Positions 20,534 through 22,230 of a stretch of DNA of 22,230 bases are shown here, piece after piece. The translations under genes and the position numbers were made by a program. Each line of letters starts with the position of its first letter. The first letter of the stretch is position 1. Source of the DNA: a virus; IMG/VR virus record IMGVR_UViG_3300029957_000045, positions 1-22,230 of that record. One strand, 5' to 3'. The notes under the pieces are model-generated. The model did not search any database and was not told the origin of the DNA. It was given only the letters and a program-made list of their open reading frames with translations.

Positions 20534-20926
20534 CTAATTGATGAATGCTGAAGTGTTAAAGGGAACTCTGCGGACGGCCACAGCGCGGCACTTGAAGTTG
20601 GTGGTATACCAATCCTGGCTCCCATCGCTGAAGCTCTGAAACCAGGCGGAACCTGCCGAACGCTGTTCGCTTGACCAGTACCAGTCCTTCTTAAAACGAT
20701 CAGGCAGGTGCTTGTGGAACATGGATTGCTCAACGCGATCCGGCAGATCACCGCCGATGGATTTGGCCCAATCCATCTGGGTCTGCCAGTCGGCATCGTC
20801 GTTGTCTCCGTCGAGGATGATGGTGTGGTGACCGGTGCCGTCCGGACGGATGAATGCTCCGCCGTAGATCTCGCCTGCCTTGAGTTCGGGAATGGTGAAT
20901 TTGCTTGGTTTGGTTGCTTGGTTCAT
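20534..20926 (-). CDS. DGR target protein VP2 (C-type-lectin-like, DUF1566-like)
   Basis: This 130-residue protein starts MNQATKPSKFTIPELKAGEI, then has WQTQMDWAKSIGGDLPDRVE, DWYWSSEQ and the variable block SAWFQSFSDGSQDWYTTNFK, and ends CRAVAVRRVPF plus eight extra residues (NTSAFIN after F). The fold and role are as for VP1. Nine variable codons are at residues 96, 98, 100, 101, 103, 105, 107, 108 and 111. AGGAG lies about 6 nt before the ATG. It leads the DGR block and follows the zinc-motif early gene by 9 nt, so it is driven by the early transcript. The N-terminal two thirds differ from VP1, so the two probably have different fixed parts and share only the diversified face. Confidence 0.93.
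   Translation of the reverse strand: MNQATKPSKFTIPELKAGEIYGGAFIRPDGTGHHTIILDGDNDDADWQTQMDWAKSIGGDLPDRVEQSMFHKHLPDRFKKDWYWSSEQRSAGSAWFQSFSDGSQDWYTTNFKCRAVAVRRVPFNTSAFIN
20568..20665 (-). repeat. DGR variable repeat VR2 (in VP2)
   Basis: 98 nt aligned to the template without gaps; 11 differences, all at template adenines. It differs from VR1 at many of the same positions with different bases, so the two were mutated at least partly independently. The 3' flank CCCTTTAAC...TTCAGCAT is shared with VR1. Confidence 0.96.
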
Positions 20927-20935
20927 CTAAGTCTC

Positions 20936-21481
20936 CTATGGTTGATTGCTATTGCTGCGTAGTACTTCTTTGACGGATGCAGGCATCTCGCTGCGCGGTT
21001 TTTCTTTTGTCGGTCCAAGCACCTGGTCGACAGATTTCAGTACTGCGCTGCCGACCTGCGTATGCCCACCGCGCTTTGCCTCAGTGCTGGCTTCCTGTTT
21101 GGATTCGGCCTTGCTGCTGTAGCCTTCGATGATCGCCAGCAGGTAGCCGTGGCTCTTGAGCGGCAGGGTGAGTGCGTCGCGCTTGGCCAGCATCTCGTTC
21201 AGCGCGGCCACCCAGTAATCTTGCGGGGCAGACCAGATGCGGCCGTTGCGCTCGATCTTGGCCTCGGCGATCAACGGCAGCAGTTCATTCAGCAGGTTCG
21301 CCACGCGGTCGAATGAGAGCTGGCGCTGCGCCGGGCGGAAGAGGGCGAGGTACTGCACCAGCAGCTTGCCAAGAGGCGCAGGGATCGCCAGGGCGGCCAT
21401 GACTGCCTCGCGCGCGCCTTCGTTGCCGATCAGCACGTCGATGGAGAAGGCAGCGCCGCAGGCTGGGCAGGAGGTTTTCAT
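20936..21481 (-). CDS. Early protein with N-terminal zinc-type CxxC motif
   Basis: This 181-residue protein starts MKTSCPACGAAFSIDVLIGN, then has LLVQYLALFRPAQRQLSFDR and LLNELLPLIAEAKIERNGRI, followed by a helical region and a charged tail. It resembles a phage early-region family often seen near replication or transposition genes. The single Cys pair suggests metal binding or dimerisation. The role is not known to me. The ATG at 21481 overlaps the upstream stop (ATGA); a long in-frame extension upstream is a shadow. It lies 9 nt before VP2, placing the DGR directly downstream of it. Confidence 0.75.
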   Translation of the reverse strand: MKTSCPACGAAFSIDVLIGNEGAREAVMAALAIPAPLGKLLVQYLALFRPAQRQLSFDRVANLLNELLPLIAEAKIERNGRIWSAPQDYWVAALNEMLAKRDALTLPLKSHGYLLAIIEGYSSKAESKQEASTEAKRGGHTQVGSAVLKSVDQVLGPTKEKPRSEMPASVKEVLRSNSNQP

Positions 21482-21831
21482 AGGGGCACCCCCAACTGTT
21501 CGATGTGCTTGAAGATGCGCGAGGTGATGCGGCCAATGGCGGTGCAGCAGGCTTCGTCGTCGTGGCTCAGCACGCCGTTTAGCGAATGAATGACGGCGTG
21601 CGTTACTTCGTGCGGCACATATTCGCGCAGGCGACCTTGTAACGGCAGCACGATGATTCCGACGTGGCGTGTTACGCGCTGAGCGGGCAAGAAGAATGCA
21701 TACACGGTCTTCCCGTCGTAGCAACGCCGCGCAACGGCCTGATGTTCGCGGTGAACGTCGGCTATGGTAGGCAGCAGCTTGACCTTGATGCGGATCGCGC
21801 CGTGGCTGACGGTGAAAGTTTTAGCGACCAT
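21478..21831 (-). CDS. Small HExxH putative metallopeptidase
   Basis: This 117-residue protein has YVPHEVTHAVIH with HEVTH at residues 74-78 and a downstream DDEACCTAIGRI that could give the third metal ligand (Glu 93). This is the core of zincin-type metallopeptidases, here very short. An N-terminal strand-rich part precedes it. Small HExxH proteins occur in early regions of Mu-like phages; the substrate is unknown and activity is not shown. Its start overlaps the upstream stop by one base (TGATG) and its end overlaps the next start (ATGA). Confidence 0.75.
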   Translation of the reverse strand: MVAKTFTVSHGAIRIKVKLLPTIADVHREHQAVARRCYDGKTVYAFFLPAQRVTRHVGIIVLPLQGRLREYVPHEVTHAVIHSLNGVLSHDDEACCTAIGRITSRIFKHIEQLGVPL

Positions 21832-22121
21832 CAGTGCACCTTCGCTTTCTGCGCTGCGCGCCGATCATGGAGCTGCTTGATCTGCAACAGGATGGCGGCT
21901 TGATCTCCGGCCTCGTAGCTATCGACCATCGCGGACAACATCGCGTTGAGCCGGTGTGCGACCTGGTTGATCTGGTGCAGCTTGGCGCACGCATCGGACA
22001 GTTGTTGTGCCTGATCGATGGCCTCGCCCTCCAGTCGCATGTATTGCTGCAACAGCTCGGATGGGGTAAGCCTCTCGGCATTGCACAGCGTGGGCAGGCG
22101 GGTGATGAGCAGGTCGCTCAT
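21831..22121 (-). CDS. Helical early protein of unknown function
   Basis: This 96-residue protein starts MSDLLITRLPTLCNAERLTP and is almost wholly helical (LLQQYMRLEGEAIDQAQQLS, LHQINQVAHRLNAMLSAMVD). No motif is recognised; the layout suggests a coiled-coil or small helical bundle. The ATG at 22121 overlaps the upstream gene stop (ATGA). It is one of the coupled early genes leading into the DGR block. Function unknown. Confidence 0.68.
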   Translation of the reverse strand: MSDLLITRLPTLCNAERLTPSELLQQYMRLEGEAIDQAQQLSDACAKLHQINQVAHRLNAMLSAMVDSYEAGDQAAILLQIKQLHDRRAAQKAKVH

Positions 22122-22230
22122 GCTTCACCTCGCGCGCCTGTCAAGCGGAGCAAGGCCACTATGAATGGGTTGGCCGGTTGGTGGTGTTCGCTTGGCTCTA
22201 CTTCCCAGCAGACCAGGCAATCCAAGCGCG
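22118..22230 (-). CDS. C-terminus of an early gene cut by the window edge
   Basis: A minus-strand frame enters from the right edge and ends at a TGA (22118-22120) that overlaps the next ATG (ATGA). The visible 36 or so residues include a CLVCWEVEP segment with a Cys pair and end LLRLTGARGEA. The coupling argues that it is real, but too little is visible to name it. Confidence 0.5.
   Translation of the reverse strand, partial: RLDCLVCWEVEPSEHHQPANPFIVALLRLTGARGEA

Larger units (their letters stand above)
1..22230 (-). mobile_element. Mu-like prophage, internal part (early, middle, lysis, packaging and head regions)
   Basis: All supported genes lie on one strand in the order typical of Mu-like phages: Gam, HU, GemA, Mor, lysis genes, small and large terminase, DUF935 portal, gp30-type head protein, gpG-type protein, protease/scaffold, cement protein, capsid, gp35, gp36, gp37. 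Neither prophage end, nor the MuA/MuB transposition genes, nor the tail genes are in the window. The element therefore extends past both edges. Gene order and family membership come from reading the translations; no search was run. Confidence 0.93.

Noticed and set aside
19502-20665. The three 98-nt repeats as CRISPR or insertion-sequence repeats
   Set aside because: Spacing is irregular, repeats lie within coding ends, and differences are restricted to template adenines, which fits a DGR and not CRISPR or IS repeats.
21482-21724. Upstream extension of the zinc-motif early gene
   Set aside because: Arginine-rich shadow of the HExxH gene in another frame; the ATGA-coupled ATG at 21481 precedes the conserved CPACG motif.

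Overview
This window is the interior of a Mu-like (transposable) prophage. Every gene I can support lies on the minus strand, so the phage map reads right to left: early genes at 22.2-16 kb, middle regulators at 16-14.5 kb, lysis at 14.4-13.1 kb, then fibre-like proteins, DNA packaging and head genes down to position 1. Recognisable Mu-type members are Gam, GemA, Mor, DUF1804 small terminase, gp28-type large terminase, DUF935 portal, gp30/F-type head morphogenesis protein, gpG-type virion morphogenesis protein, gpI-type protease/scaffold, DUF2190 cement, major capsid protein, and gp35/gp36/gp37-type proteins. Codon use and base composition suggest a Gram-negative proteobacterial host, probably betaproteobacterial. 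The Gram-negative call is backed by a nested Rz/Rz1 spanin pair; the class is an inference. Both prophage ends, the transposase genes and the tail genes lie outside the window.

The standout system is a diversity-generating retroelement (DGR) at 18363-20926, inside the early operon. Two adjacent target genes (VP2 20534-20926, VP1 20156-20524) each end in a 98-nt variable repeat. They are followed by an Avd-type accessory gene (19763-20131) and a DGR-type reverse transcriptase (18363-19766). A single 98-nt template repeat (19502-19599) matches both variable repeats. Aligned by eye, VR1 differs from the template at 13 positions and VR2 at 11, and all 24 differences fall on template adenines of the coding strand. 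This is the signature of adenine-directed mutagenic retrohoming. Three things are unusual. The targets are small soluble C-type-lectin-like (DUF1566-like) proteins in the early region rather than a tail fibre. One template serves two tandem targets. The template lies inside the open reading frame of the reverse transcriptase, with no usable start codon between template and RT domain, while the RT frame has an ATGA start overlapping the avd stop.

Other layout points: the early/middle chain downstream of the DGR (HTH protein, Gam, a 39-aa membrane peptide, a MazG-like protein, HU, two unknowns, GemA, a small membrane protein, Mor) is tightly coupled by ATGA/GTGA overlaps. A lipoprotein gene of moron type sits between mor and a strong terminator (14474-14500). 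A 22-bp perfect palindrome (14452-14473) follows, at the head of the late operon. The lysis cassette is a small Cys protein, an M15 endolysin, a holin and Rz/Rz1. Next come four or five fibre/virion-like genes, including one with about ten 20-residue repeats and one with a signal peptide. The packaging and head genes then continue to the left edge, where a gp37-like gene is cut by the window. The longest gene-free stretch is 145 nt (7259-7403), in which I see only short dyads.
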